DNA of 64,000 nt from Aquiflexum lacus (GCF_015476655.1 NZ_JABFHF010000009.1:124001-188000); one strand, 5' to 3'; positions 17,807-27,002 are shown, counted from the stretch's first letter. Numbers and translations: made by a program. Notes: a model not told the origin generated them from the sequence alone.

Positions 17807-19153
17807 TCACTTCACTTTCCCAAACCCCCAACTCAGTCCCATGTGGAAATCGACTTTTCGGGTATCAGCTATTAAGCCTGAAATGACGGATTGTGAACCG
17901 ATGAAAAATCCCCCAAATCTCAACCCCAAACCGCCATTGAGTCGTGAAATTTCATTATAAACCCAAGGTGAATAAATTTCAAATTTTCCGATTAAAATGC
18001 TGGGTGTAAGTGAAACCATATTAAAGATTGGTATCTGGTTGTTCCTGTTTTCGTTATTCAGATTTTTTTGGCCATAGAATGCCACATATAAAATAGAGGT
18101 CAATCTCATTTCGGCATTTAGTGCAATGACAGAAGGGAGGTTAGCTCGGATGCCCTCTTGCTGATTTTCATAACTAAAATATCCACTTTCCAGAAATTGC
18201 GTTTCAATAGACCTTAAATCTGATTCCAAAAGGTCAATTCTGAATTCTTCACCAGCTGGAATATCCATTCGGAAGGTGTGGTTTACATGGCCATCCGTAA
18301 ATTTCATCGAGCCTAAGTTTCTGAATGCCAGTCCTGAACTGAACCAGATTCCTTTTTCATCCTTCAATTGGTAATTTAGACCAAGGTCAACACCAAGTCC
18401 ATTGACCCTGCCAATTCCTATTGCGCTATAATCAATAGAAAAATTCTGTGCATCAATAAACCCGGAGTTATAAGAAAAATTAATATTTCCCAAGGCATCG
18501 GAAAGAATGACCTCACTTCCCCGGGTATTGATCGCCCCTTGGAAATTCTCAACACCTACATTGAGATATTGATATGGAAAAAGCAATTTGAAATTGGTGC
18601 CTACAGATAACTTGCTTTTGGAATTATCCCATATTTCCCTTCCTACCAAAATTCCTGTTTCAAACCAAGTAGAACTTTGGGTTCTTTGGTTGGTGGAAGA
18701 TATCAAACTGAGTGCTAATTGCGTATTGGCCCATTCACTATCAGTGACGTATTGAGCTAAATCCGGATCTACATTCAAAAATGCAGCACTTGTATGAATT
18801 TGTGAAGCAAATCCCAAAGACCATTTTCCTAGTTTTATTCCAACCGATGGGATTAAAAAAGATACATTTGCAATACCTGTAATGGGTATATCCGATTCTT
18901 CAAGTAGGTTTTGCCAGATATCTGAATTATTGTTTACAATTTCTCCAAAACTCAGGGTATTATTGATTAAGGAAGCATTTGTTGCAAAGAAATTGACTTC
19001 TACTGGCTTGGACAAATTGTTCAATTCTGCAGGATTCATCATGGCGCTGATCATGTTTTTTCTTTGACTGCTCTGGATTCCTATATAAGGACTTTGTGCC
19101 AAAGTCAGGAATGAAAAACCTGACAGGAGTAATGTAAAAAGGATCTTTTTCAT
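17807..19153 (-). CDS. DUF5723 family outer membrane beta-barrel protein
   Basis: A 448-residue protein with a signal peptide (MKKILFTLLLSGFSFLTLAQ), then the DUF5723-like start SPYIGIQSSQRKNMISAMMNPAEL and alternating beta strands to a C-terminal GLSWGFGKVK. The pattern is that of an outer membrane barrel of the PorP/FadL type found in Bacteroidota; its role is unknown. The start is set at ATG 19153 because it gives a normal signal peptide; an upstream in-frame start adds 20 residues of unlikely sequence. It stands alone, converging on mgtE across a repeat-filled gap. Confidence 0.75.
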   Translation of the reverse strand: MKKILFTLLLSGFSFLTLAQSPYIGIQSSQRKNMISAMMNPAELNNLSKPVEVNFFATNASLINNTLSFGEIVNNNSDIWQNLLEESDIPITGIANVSFLIPSVGIKLGKWSLGFASQIHTSAAFLNVDPDLAQYVTDSEWANTQLALSLISSTNQRTQSSTWFETGILVGREIWDNSKSKLSVGTNFKLLFPYQYLNVGVENFQGAINTRGSEVILSDALGNINFSYNSGFIDAQNFSIDYSAIGIGRVNGLGVDLGLNYQLKDEKGIWFSSGLAFRNLGSMKFTDGHVNHTFRMDIPAGEEFRIDLLESDLRSIETQFLESGYFSYENQQEGIRANLPSVIALNAEMRLTSILYVAFYGQKNLNNENRNNQIPIFNMVSLTPSILIGKFEIYSPWVYNEISRLNGGLGLRFGGFFIGSQSVISGLIADTRKVDFHMGLSWGFGKVK

Positions 19154-19290
19154 TTTTTTGAAAGAAGTGAGGAATTTAGTTTGTCTAATTGTCCATGACA
19201 AAATAGAGAACAAATAAAATGAGAATCCCCCAAGAATGTTAGGTTCAGAAATAATTTAAATGTTGTAGGTTTTATGCTTATGTTTCTAAA

Positions 19291-20376
19291 CTAAAATTTA
19301 TACTTTTTTACTTCAAATTGTGACCAAGTCCAATCACCTTCATCCAATCGCCATGTAGCATTACATCGTACCGGTATTTTTATCCCATTCAACACTTTGG
19401 TTTCCAGAACCTTTACAACCCACTCTATCTTTTTGGCTTCTGGACCACTTCCCATGTACCGCAAGGCTGAGAATTGCTCAAGTTCACCATGGTCATTGAA
19501 AGTAAAAATCCCCGAACCGGTTGTGCCATTAAAGTTCATGGTGCCTTTGGCGGATCGATGGTCAACTGCTTCCCATGTGATATAATCTTCCAAAGCAGCT
19601 GTAGGGATCCAAACAATCTCACCCAAAAACCTTTGCAGAGCAGCCTCATTTATTTGGGGATTATTTCCATCCTGGGCAACTGGAAAGATTGAAAGTATTT
19701 TAAAAAGCATTTCACCTTTGCCATCAATGAATTTATCCCTTCCGATAGTACTTAGAAAACGCATGATTTTTAAATCCGCCTTCCAGACAAATGCTGGAGG
19801 GTAGCTACTGATATATTGTTCTGCATCTGCATAGAACCAATCATTTTGCTCAGGTTTAAGTTTGATTTCAAATGCCTGTTCCATTTCAACAATCCTCATG
19901 ACCGGTTTTCCTACAACCCCACTTTTTTCGAGCCAGTTTTTTACAGGGTAGGGTAAATCCGTAATCATTTCTTTGGTTATGGTTTTGTTGTCTATTATGC
20001 CATATTCTTTTTGAATAAAAGCTACCTCTTTGCTCACCATATCTTCAAAATTGGTTTGTGCATAGGCTGCAATTGATACCAAAATGATGATAAGGTTTGG
20101 GATCGAACCGAACTTGGCTTCAGACCAAAATTGAAATATCAGGATCTGCGAAAGAACTGCCCCAATACTGCCCCATATCCACCAATTGGGATGATTGATC
20201 ATCATTAAGATAGATGAGAGGATCAATAAAACTAATGTCAGTAACCATATCAATCCCATGGGTTTGGAAACAGGACTGGTAAAATCTTTTAATTCGGCCA
20301 AGTCAAAAGCTTTTAAAAATGCCAGAATATGGATTAGGGCATGTAAAAAGATGAGGATCAGGAAGAGGACTTTCAT
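19291..20376 (-). CDS. DUF6544-like membrane protein
   Basis: A 361-residue protein. Four hydrophobic segments occupy the first 120 or so residues (MKVLFLILIFLHALIHILAF and others). A soluble domain of about 230 residues follows, with PYPVKNWLEKSGVVGKP, AEQYISSYPPAFVWKADL, GRDKFIDGKGEMLFKILSIF and GEIVWIPTAAL, all typical of what I recall as DUF6544. ATG 20376 is preferred over the start 57 nt upstream because it gives a clean first membrane helix. The function is unknown. Divergent from the gene at 20579. Confidence 0.7.
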   Translation of the reverse strand: MKVLFLILIFLHALIHILAFLKAFDLAELKDFTSPVSKPMGLIWLLTLVLLILSSILMMINHPNWWIWGSIGAVLSQILIFQFWSEAKFGSIPNLIIILVSIAAYAQTNFEDMVSKEVAFIQKEYGIIDNKTITKEMITDLPYPVKNWLEKSGVVGKPVMRIVEMEQAFEIKLKPEQNDWFYADAEQYISSYPPAFVWKADLKIMRFLSTIGRDKFIDGKGEMLFKILSIFPVAQDGNNPQINEAALQRFLGEIVWIPTAALEDYITWEAVDHRSAKGTMNFNGTTGSGIFTFNDHGELEQFSALRYMGSGPEAKKIEWVVKVLETKVLNGIKIPVRCNATWRLDEGDWTWSQFEVKKYKF

Positions 20377-20578
20377 TGCATTAAGGTTTAATGGATGGAA
20401 GTTAGTTTGAAAATCACCAAATACTACTGACAAGAATCATGTATTCAATTGATTTTGGTTTTGACTAAAATCATTGGTTGAAGATATATTTGGGTTCAAA
20501 AAAAGTCGCGAATTTCCATGACTTCTTGGATTGATTAATTTCACTTTTGACAAATAGTTAAACTTGAATACATTTCTA

Positions 20579-21688
20579 ATGGCACATGCTGAATCCATAT
20601 ATCAAAATAAAAATAACCAAAAGATATTGAATCCATTTTCCTTTCATGTTGACCCAATGGAAAGGTTGCTTTTGGTCAATTTTGAAAGTAACCCCGATGT
20701 CATATACAAGGGATTCGAACCCCAATATTTTGATGATGACATTCATGGCAAAGGCCTTTTGGTCATTGGTTGGAAAAACGACATGAAAGTGGATGTCTAT
20801 TATGAAAAAGGGTTAAAGATCAAAGCTGAAACTTATGATATTGCGGGTAAAGGCCTCAATCAAATGATTGAAAGAGAATTTGAAAGTGCTGTTTTTAATA
20901 TACTGGATGAAGGAGTTCATGCTGATATTGTTTTTGATGACATTCTTGGCAGAAAGGTTGAAATCAGGATTTTTGAAAAACACCCAAAAAAGAGAGAACC
21001 ATTTGGGCTATTGGCACCGATGGGTGATGCTGCGGAAAGTCCCTCTGCTATGCCTTTGGTCTATGTTCATGATTTTTACTTTGTGAGGAGGAAACACACT
21101 GATTTTCAAATAAAAATATCGGGTAAACACCTTAAACCAGACAAATTTCCAATCCCCTTGGATGGGACATGGATGTATTTTGCCAGATATTCTGCCGATC
21201 CCTTTATTGTCACCTTTAACTCTGCGATAGATGGGAAATTGGAAACATTGGATTCTTTTAAAAACCGGTTGGTTACAGATGGAAATACCAAACTGGAAAT
21301 ATCGCCAAACGGTCCGGCGATGGAAATCAAAAAGATGACCAATAAGACATCTAAGCATGAGGTCATTTTGGATTTTGAACCTGCCTTTCCACAAGTAAAT
21401 TTGCTGAAAGGAACTGTGGAAGTGTCAGGAAAATTTTCCGTAAAGGGCCATAGTAGCACCGGAAGGATTGATGGGGATTACAAGATTCAAAAAAACAACA
21501 AGAAAATAAGGATTTTACTTGAACCGACAGAAGGTTGGATTCCCAATGAAAACAAACTTACTGTCAGATTTTTGTATGCTGTTGTAAAGACTTTCAAGAA
21601 TTGGCCAAAAACCTACAGGTGGATCGCTGATTTGGAAGAGTTTAATGGAAGTTGGGAAATGAAATCTGATTGGGAGCGGTTGAAATGA
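20579..21688 (+). CDS. Conserved protein of unknown function, 369 aa
   Basis: I do not recognise a family. The protein has no signal peptide or membrane helix and appears mostly beta (for example LLVIGWKNDMKVDVYYEKG and FDDILGRKVEIRIFEKHPK), with a late beta-rich part (KGTVEVSGKFSVKGHSSTGR) suggestive of a lipocalin or carotenoid-hydratase-like sandwich, but this is a guess. ATG 20579 is chosen; an in-frame TTG lies 15 nt upstream. It converges on aceK with a 4-bp gap, which says nothing clear about function. Confidence 0.6.
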   Translation: MAHAESIYQNKNNQKILNPFSFHVDPMERLLLVNFESNPDVIYKGFEPQYFDDDIHGKGLLVIGWKNDMKVDVYYEKGLKIKAETYDIAGKGLNQMIEREFESAVFNILDEGVHADIVFDDILGRKVEIRIFEKHPKKREPFGLLAPMGDAAESPSAMPLVYVHDFYFVRRKHTDFQIKISGKHLKPDKFPIPLDGTWMYFARYSADPFIVTFNSAIDGKLETLDSFKNRLVTDGNTKLEISPNGPAMEIKKMTNKTSKHEVILDFEPAFPQVNLLKGTVEVSGKFSVKGHSSTGRIDGDYKIQKNNKKIRILLEPTEGWIPNENKLTVRFLYAVVKTFKNWPKTYRWIADLEEFNGSWEMKSDWERLK

Positions 21689-21692
21689 TTTG

Positions 21693-23420
21693 TTATATTT
21701 TCACATACGGTCTAAACCTGATTTTTTCCGGGTATGGGAAAGCATGGATAAATTCACCATCCAAGATTCTTTTCTGGATTTTCTGCCAGTATTCAGGGAC
21801 AAACAAATCTTTGTGGTATTCAAAAAAATGTTCCTTGACATCCGGCCTACCAATCATAAATCGTTTGAAATCTTCCGGAAACACATCATTTGGAGCTATA
21901 TCATACCAAGGGCTTGAGGCGTAGATCTGCTCATAATTATCAGGTTTGGGTTTCCATCTGAAATTCATATCTGTCATAAATTCAATCTCATCATAATCAT
22001 AGAAAATCACCCTTTTCTGTCGGGTCACCCCAAAGTTTTTGGTCATCATATCCCCTGGAAATATATTTGCTTGCGCCAGTTGCAAAATTGAATTGCCATA
22101 TTCTTCCACAGCGACTTTCGCCTCTTCATGAGTACAAGTTTCCAGATAAATGTTTAAAGGAATCATTCGTCTTTCAATGTATACATGCTTGATGATCAGT
22201 TCATTGTTATTTATTTCTATCAAGGAATTGACGGTATTTCTAAGCTCTACCATAAGGTCAGGATGAATTCTCTCCAAAGGCAAATGGAATTCTTCGAATT
22301 CATGGGTATCGGCCATTCTTCCAACCCTGTCATGAAGTCCGACCATTTTATACTTATTTTTGACCTCCTGTCTGGTCATTGTCTTTGGTGGGTCGAAATA
22401 ATCCTTGATCATCTTAAAAACTATGTTGTAGGAAGGAAGTGTAAATACCGTCATCACCATTCCTTTGACACCTTCTGCTACTACAAACTGATCATCACTT
22501 TGATCCAAATGATTTAAAAAATCTCTATAGAATTCCGTTTTTCCATGTTTGTTGAATCCAATAGAATTATAAAGTTCATGGATTTTTTTTTGAATAATCA
22601 CTGAATTAAGAAAGGAAACCAACTGCGAAGGTATGTAAGTTTCGACCATGAAATATGACCTTGTAAAGCTGAAAAGCCCACTCATTAAATTGGGATTAAA
22701 AATCAAGGTATCTACAGCTACACCCGCTTTACTATGAATAAAAGGTATTACAAATGGCATCCACTTATTTCCAACCCTAGTTCTTCCAATCAGATATGCT
22801 GCTTTATTTCTGTAAAATACGCTTTTTAAAACCTGAGTAGTGGTATCTTCAGTCGAATTGTATCTTGTCAAAATCACCTCTTTGATACTCCTGACCAAGA
22901 ACTGCACATCCTCTTTTTTATTTAAGTAAGGAACACCAAAATCAAAATCCTCCAAGATTTTCTCGATAATGGTTTTTAGATCCCATTCTGCGGGATAGCT
23001 GTAAAAAAGACCTTCCACAGGATAGATTTCACAAGCGTTAAATCCCTCGTGTACAAACATCAGCTCATCATTAATAGCAAGGCCTGGATAGGTTTTTCTG
23101 ATTACAGAATTGAAAAAGGTTTCTGCGAGTTCTTTGTCTTTTCTTTTTGAAATGATCTCGGAATATTTTGTTTTTGATTCATGCCAAAAATCAAAGTCAG
23201 CAACAGTTTCGCCAAGGTATTCGCTTACCTTTTCCCGTGTTGACCTGACTTGGTCTTTATACAATCTGAGCCTCTTGCGATGATTTAATTGCATGCCATT
23301 CCAATCTCTTTCTTTGAAAAAATGAGGGGCGAGTTTTGTTAATTCTTTGAAGTTTTTGAAGTAAGTCTCAAAACCCTCAGAGATTTCAAGGACTGTAGGA
23401 TGAATTTTTTCGTTATCCAT
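21693..23420 (-). CDS. aceK: Bifunctional isocitrate dehydrogenase kinase/phosphatase
   Basis: A 575-residue cytosolic enzyme that phosphorylates and dephosphorylates isocitrate dehydrogenase to steer carbon between the TCA cycle and the glyoxylate bypass. The ATP-binding segment AEGVKGMVMTVFTLPSYNIV with FKMIKD following matches AceK closely, as does NIFPGDMMTKNFGVTRQKRV with IFYDYDEIEFM, which carries the catalytic and metal-binding acids. Length equals the E. coli protein (about 578). It is not next to aceA or aceB here, unlike the enterobacterial aceBAK operon. The family is common in Proteobacteria and less common in Bacteroidota. Confidence 0.97.
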   Translation of the reverse strand: MDNEKIHPTVLEISEGFETYFKNFKELTKLAPHFFKERDWNGMQLNHRKRLRLYKDQVRSTREKVSEYLGETVADFDFWHESKTKYSEIISKRKDKELAETFFNSVIRKTYPGLAINDELMFVHEGFNACEIYPVEGLFYSYPAEWDLKTIIEKILEDFDFGVPYLNKKEDVQFLVRSIKEVILTRYNSTEDTTTQVLKSVFYRNKAAYLIGRTRVGNKWMPFVIPFIHSKAGVAVDTLIFNPNLMSGLFSFTRSYFMVETYIPSQLVSFLNSVIIQKKIHELYNSIGFNKHGKTEFYRDFLNHLDQSDDQFVVAEGVKGMVMTVFTLPSYNIVFKMIKDYFDPPKTMTRQEVKNKYKMVGLHDRVGRMADTHEFEEFHLPLERIHPDLMVELRNTVNSLIEINNNELIIKHVYIERRMIPLNIYLETCTHEEAKVAVEEYGNSILQLAQANIFPGDMMTKNFGVTRQKRVIFYDYDEIEFMTDMNFRWKPKPDNYEQIYASSPWYDIAPNDVFPEDFKRFMIGRPDVKEHFFEYHKDLFVPEYWQKIQKRILDGEFIHAFPYPEKIRFRPYVKI

Positions 23421-23737
23421 AAAATTTTTTTGCCTAATTATTTTATGAAATTAGTGATGAAAACCTGAAAGAAAATCGATTTGAAATATAATTAGAATTA
23501 AAGTTTATCTGGTCTAAATGAAATAAAACTCTTTAAAAAACACCGTTTATAATGCGCAAAATTGGATTTAACAATCAACAATATTTATATAAACTGAAAC
23601 AGAGGTGTTTAGGCGTTTTTAAAATATATCAAGATAATTTTCAGGCATTTGACAAAAAAAAATTGATCATATTCGGGTCTCAATGAAGCGAAAATACTAT
23701 TAGGTTTTTGACAAAATAAAATTTTCGCAATCGATTG

Positions 23738-23769
23738 TTTGGACATTTTAAAAACATTATTTACCTTTC
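23738..23769 (+). promoter_or_regulatory. Putative promoter of small RNA candidate
   Basis: TTTG at 23738-23741, 20-nt spacer, and TACCTTTC at 23762-23769, one base off TAnnTTTG. It points to a transcription start near 23776. The rest of the 486-bp gap between aceK and the next gene (23421-23737) shows only AT-rich sequence without ORFs. Confidence 0.4.
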
Positions 23770-23775
23770 CAATGT

Positions 23776-23857
23776 GTTATTCATACAATGAATATCTACA
23801 ATAGGTTTAATAGGTTTGAGAGATGAAAAAGGTCGGCGCAATGTTCCGACCTTTTTT
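23776..23857 (+). ncRNA. Candidate small RNA of about 80 nt
   Basis: Not a known family. The segment begins at the predicted start site with a perfect 7-bp hairpin (TATTCAT-ACA-ATGAATA, 23778-23794). A linker with a direct repeat (ATAGGTTTA, ATAGGTTTG) follows, then an intrinsic terminator at 23826-23857: stem AAAAAGGTCGG / CCGACCTTTTT with 9-nt loop and T-run. No protein gene precedes this terminator on either strand, so it needs a transcript of its own. It could also be a leader or attenuator for the gene at 23907. Confidence 0.4.
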
Positions 23858-23906
23858 GATTTTTGGGATTTTTATGTTTCATTCGTAGTCGTTTAGCACT
23901 TAAGAG

Positions 23907-24569
23907 ATGAGCCTTTTTTCTTCCATTAGACCCTTGATGATATTTTCTTTGGCCCTTCTTGGTAGCTGTACATTTGAGAAGGAGAAAAAAGAAGAAATAG
24001 TTTTAGAAACTGAAGTAAGTCTGGAAGAGGAGCACAGGCAGTTACTTGCCATAGGGCTTCAGCAAATCCCAAGGTGGGGGAGTTTCTGGAAAAAAATAGA
24101 CGCCGGTTTTGATCCCACCGCATTCAGAATGAGTAGAGAGATATCCTATGAATCTCTGGAGTGGCCGGAAGAAAACTACATTCAACCAGGAAGCCCTTTT
24201 TACCAATATTTAATTCCACATCCTGAGGGAGACGGAGTTGTGGATATTTACAGTTATAAGGTGGTAATTCCCGAAGAGGACAAAGTTTCTTTTAATCCTG
24301 ACTCTGAAGTAATTTATTTCAAATCCAATGGCATGCGCGAAAGGTTACTTTTTATGGGTCCATCCGGAGGTTTTGAAGAAGCGGTTTGGATTAGCCCTGA
24401 GTTATTAATGGTTTCAGGTTTTTTTGAGGATGAAGTGGGAACAACTCCAAAGATATGGCTGATCAATCCTGAGGAACAAGTTTATTTTGAATATATTCAT
24501 CCTTTTCACACAACCCAATATCAGAAAACAAAGTACCTAGAAGAAAAACTTGATAATATTGATTTTTAA
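23907..24569 (+). CDS. Lipoprotein of unknown function
   Basis: A 220-residue lipoprotein: signal segment MIFSLALLGSC with the lipobox Cys at residue 21, followed by an acidic and lysine-rich linker. The mature domain has no family I recognise; motifs include IPRWGSFWKKIDAGFDPTAF and VISPELL-like strands near the C-terminus, suggesting a mixed alpha/beta fold. Its stop overlaps the ATG of the Nudix gene (TAATG), so both are translated from one transcript. The pairing with a CoA pyrophosphatase does not suggest an obvious function. Confidence 0.7.
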   Translation: MSLFSSIRPLMIFSLALLGSCTFEKEKKEEIVLETEVSLEEEHRQLLAIGLQQIPRWGSFWKKIDAGFDPTAFRMSREISYESLEWPEENYIQPGSPFYQYLIPHPEGDGVVDIYSYKVVIPEEDKVSFNPDSEVIYFKSNGMRERLLFMGPSGGFEEAVWISPELLMVSGFFEDEVGTTPKIWLINPEEQVYFEYIHPFHTTQYQKTKYLEEKLDNIDF

Positions 24570-25207
24570 TGGATATAGGGGAAGTAGTAAAGAAACTTGA
24601 ATTAGTGCTTCAACTCCCTTTGCCGGGAAGATTGGGTCAAATCACCATGGCACCCCAACCTGTGGATGAAGAGCGCTTTGTTTCCATGATCAGAGATGAC
24701 CATAGAAAAGGGGCCGTATTAATGCTATTTTACCCTGATGCAGGAAGGAGTTTTGTTCCCTTTATAAAGAGGCCGAGCTACCCAGGTGTTCATGGTGGTC
24801 AGATTGCATTTCCAGGAGGGAAGTGGGAACCCGAGGATGCTGACCTGAGTGTCACAGCTATCAGGGAAGCTGAGGAGGAAATTGGGGTCGATGGGAATAA
24901 AGTCAGGATTTTGGGAAAATTATCAGATGTTTATATTCCGCCGAGTAATTTTATGGTTTCACCATATATAGGTTTTGTAGAGGAAAAACCTAAATTCAAT
25001 CCGGATCCCAAGGAAGTTGAAAGGATTATCAACTGCCCTTTTTCAATGATTCTTGACAAAAATATCCGGAAAAAGACAAATGTAAAGGCCAGTTCCGGAC
25101 TGAATCTTGAAGCGCCTTATTTTGACATAGAAAGAGAGGTAGTATGGGGTGCCACAGCTATGATGCTGGGAGAATTCACCTACTTATGGGATTCCCATGA
25201 GTTTTGA
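24569..25207 (+). CDS. Nudix CoA pyrophosphatase
   Basis: A 212-residue Nudix hydrolase of the NudL/UPF0035 subgroup, which splits coenzyme A or its derivatives into phosphopantetheine and 3',5'-ADP. The subgroup motif is present as IKRPSYPGVHGGQIAFPGGK near residue 65, directly followed by the Nudix box with REAEEEIGV near 95, which supplies the metal-binding glutamates. Cytosolic. The start is coupled (TAATG) to the lipoprotein gene upstream; a DUF819 transporter follows 45 nt downstream. Confidence 0.9.
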   Translation: MDIGEVVKKLELVLQLPLPGRLGQITMAPQPVDEERFVSMIRDDHRKGAVLMLFYPDAGRSFVPFIKRPSYPGVHGGQIAFPGGKWEPEDADLSVTAIREAEEEIGVDGNKVRILGKLSDVYIPPSNFMVSPYIGFVEEKPKFNPDPKEVERIINCPFSMILDKNIRKKTNVKASSGLNLEAPYFDIEREVVWGATAMMLGEFTYLWDSHEF

Positions 25208-25252
25208 AGTTTGTGGCTTTTGTGGTATTGTTGTAAGCCTAACTAAGAAACT

Positions 25253-26503
25253 ATGGAAGCAAATTCCCCTTTGATCAGCAATGATGCAGTTGTTTTTGGA
25301 TTGTTGATGACAGTTTTGGCTCTGGTTTTTTCCACCTCCTCGAGCAAATCTCCTTTTTGGGTCAAATTCTACAGGGTAGTCCCTTCTATTTTACTCTGCT
25401 ATTTCATTCCTGCTTTGTTAAATTCTTTTGGGGTGATTTCCGGAGAAACTTCAGACTTATATAAAGTTGCTTCAAGGTATTTGCTTCCTGCTTCATTGGT
25501 ATTGTTGACATTGAGTATAGATTTTAAAGGTATCCTCAAACTTGGCCCAAAAGCATTGATCATGTTTCTTGCAGGAACTGCAGGGATTATTATCGGTGGG
25601 CCTTTGGCATTGTTGACCGTTTCAACGATCCATCCTGATATTCTGGGTGGGGCAGGACCTGATGAGGTGTGGAGAGGCCTGGCAACCATCGCAGGCAGTT
25701 GGATAGGAGGGGGTGCTAATCAAACAGCCATGCTGGAAGTATTCGAGGCAAGTCCATCTTTATTTTCACAAATGATTGCGGTAGATGTTTTGGTAGCGAA
25801 TGTATGGATGGCAGTCCTGCTATACTGGGCAGCAAAACCCGGGACGATTGATAAGATCTTCAAAGCTGATAGTTCTGCCATACATGCATTGCAGGTAAAA
25901 GTAGAGAATTACCGAGCGGGCCTGCTCAAAATCCCAACAATGGCTGATACCATGAAAATCTTTGGAATTGGCTTTGCCATTACAGGTTTTTCCCATTTTA
26001 TCGCGGATATTGTAGCTCCTTATATTGGGACAAACTACCCCCAACTCAGCCAATATTCATTGGATTCACCGTTCTTTTGGATTGTAGTTATCGCCACCAC
26101 TGGAGGATTGATTCTTTCTTTTACCAAAGCAAGAGAATTGGAAGGTGCCGGCGCTTCAAGGTTGGGTTCAGTATTACTGTATGTCTTGGTAGCGACTATT
26201 GGGATGCAAATGGACCTGATGGCAATATTTGACAGTCCTATTTTTTTCCTGATAGGAATCCTATGGATGTTATTTCATGTAATGATCATGTTGATTGTCG
26301 CATTTATTATCAAAGCACCGTTCTTCTTTGTTGCTGTAGGTTCACAGGCCAATGTGGGTGGCGCGGCCTCTGCACCGATAGTTGCCTCAGCCTTTAATCC
26401 ATCTTTGGCTCCGGTCGGGGTATTGATGGCTGTCTTGGGTTATGCGGTTGGAACTTATGGGGCGTATATTTGTGGTTTATTGATGCAGATTGTGCATGGG
26501 TAA
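25253..26503 (+). CDS. DUF819 family membrane protein
   Basis: A 416-residue integral membrane protein of the DUF819 (YjcL-like) family with about 11 hydrophobic segments. Conserved-looking sites are the glycine-rich IAGSWIGGGANQTAM near 148 and GSQANVGGAASAPIVASAFN near 370, which are inverted-topology repeats of the transporter core. The family is related to sodium-linked carriers, but no substrate is established. It ends just before a long intergenic repeat mosaic. Confidence 0.9.
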   Translation: MEANSPLISNDAVVFGLLMTVLALVFSTSSSKSPFWVKFYRVVPSILLCYFIPALLNSFGVISGETSDLYKVASRYLLPASLVLLTLSIDFKGILKLGPKALIMFLAGTAGIIIGGPLALLTVSTIHPDILGGAGPDEVWRGLATIAGSWIGGGANQTAMLEVFEASPSLFSQMIAVDVLVANVWMAVLLYWAAKPGTIDKIFKADSSAIHALQVKVENYRAGLLKIPTMADTMKIFGIGFAITGFSHFIADIVAPYIGTNYPQLSQYSLDSPFFWIVVIATTGGLILSFTKARELEGAGASRLGSVLLYVLVATIGMQMDLMAIFDSPIFFLIGILWMLFHVMIMLIVAFIIKAPFFFVAVGSQANVGGAASAPIVASAFNPSLAPVGVLMAVLGYAVGTYGAYICGLLMQIVHG

Positions 26504-26512
26504 TTTGAGATT

Positions 26513-26896
26513 TGAGACTTAAGACACAAGACATAAGATACAGGTAGGAGAAGTGCGAGAGGAGTAGTGAGAAGCGAGAGCCGATAAACGAGAACAGTCT
26601 AACCTTTGAGGTCTTTTTTTGACCTCGAAGGTTTTGCCCAAAGGGAAGTGAGAATTTAGAGACAAGAGCCAAGAGACAAGAACCAAAGCCTGCCCCGAGA
26701 ATCGGGGAGACAAGAAACAAGAACCAAGAAACAAGAGCCAAGAGATAAGAACCAAGAGCCAGGAGACAAGAATTAAGAGCCAAGAGACAAGAACCAAGAA
26801 ACAAGAACCAAGAGCCAAGAGATAAGAATCAAGAGACAAGAACCAAGAAATAAAAACAAAGATGCTAAGCCCGGCCCGAGTATCGGGAGACCAAGA
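26513..26896 (+). repeat. Purine-rich degenerate heptanucleotide repeat, copy 3 (longest)
   Basis: About 380 bp starting 10 nt after the DUF819 gene. The core, about 26655-26855, is an array of 7-nt units: AGAGACA, AGAGCCA, AGAACCA, AGAAACA, AGAGATA. It is interrupted by palindromes: a 13-bp hairpin at 26601-26633, CCCCGA-GAA-TCGGGG at 26693-26707, and CCCGA-GTA-TCGGG at 26875-26887. On the minus strand it leaves an open frame rich in LVSWLL, which is an artefact. The rest of this 540-bp gap, 26897-27043, holds only another small palindrome at 27003-27020. Confidence 0.8.
26601..26633 (+). repeat. Hairpin with 7-T loop inside repeat copy 3
   Basis: AACCTTTGAGGTC / GACCTCGAAGGTT, 12 of 13 positions paired, loop of seven T. 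No T-run follows the second arm, so it is not a standard terminator; possibly a dispersed palindromic element. Confidence 0.55.
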
Positions 26897-27002
26897 ATCA
26901 AGAAATGGGAACTGAAAAAGAATTACAAAATGTTAAAAAATGATAACCCTTTTAGCTTCGGCAGGCAGTATTGTTAACTCAACAATCAATAAATATTTAT
27001 AA

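Noticed and set aside
20564-20578. TTG start for the 20579 gene
   Set aside because: ATG 20579 is only 15 nt downstream and a better start; there is no evidence for the longer form.
26394-26839. Minus-strand open frames rich in LVSWLL
   Set aside because: They only reflect the translation of the 7-nt repeat units in another frame and have no start, signal or family.
26655-26860. Repeat array as a CRISPR
   Set aside because: The units are 7 nt and contiguous without spacers, and no cas gene is near.
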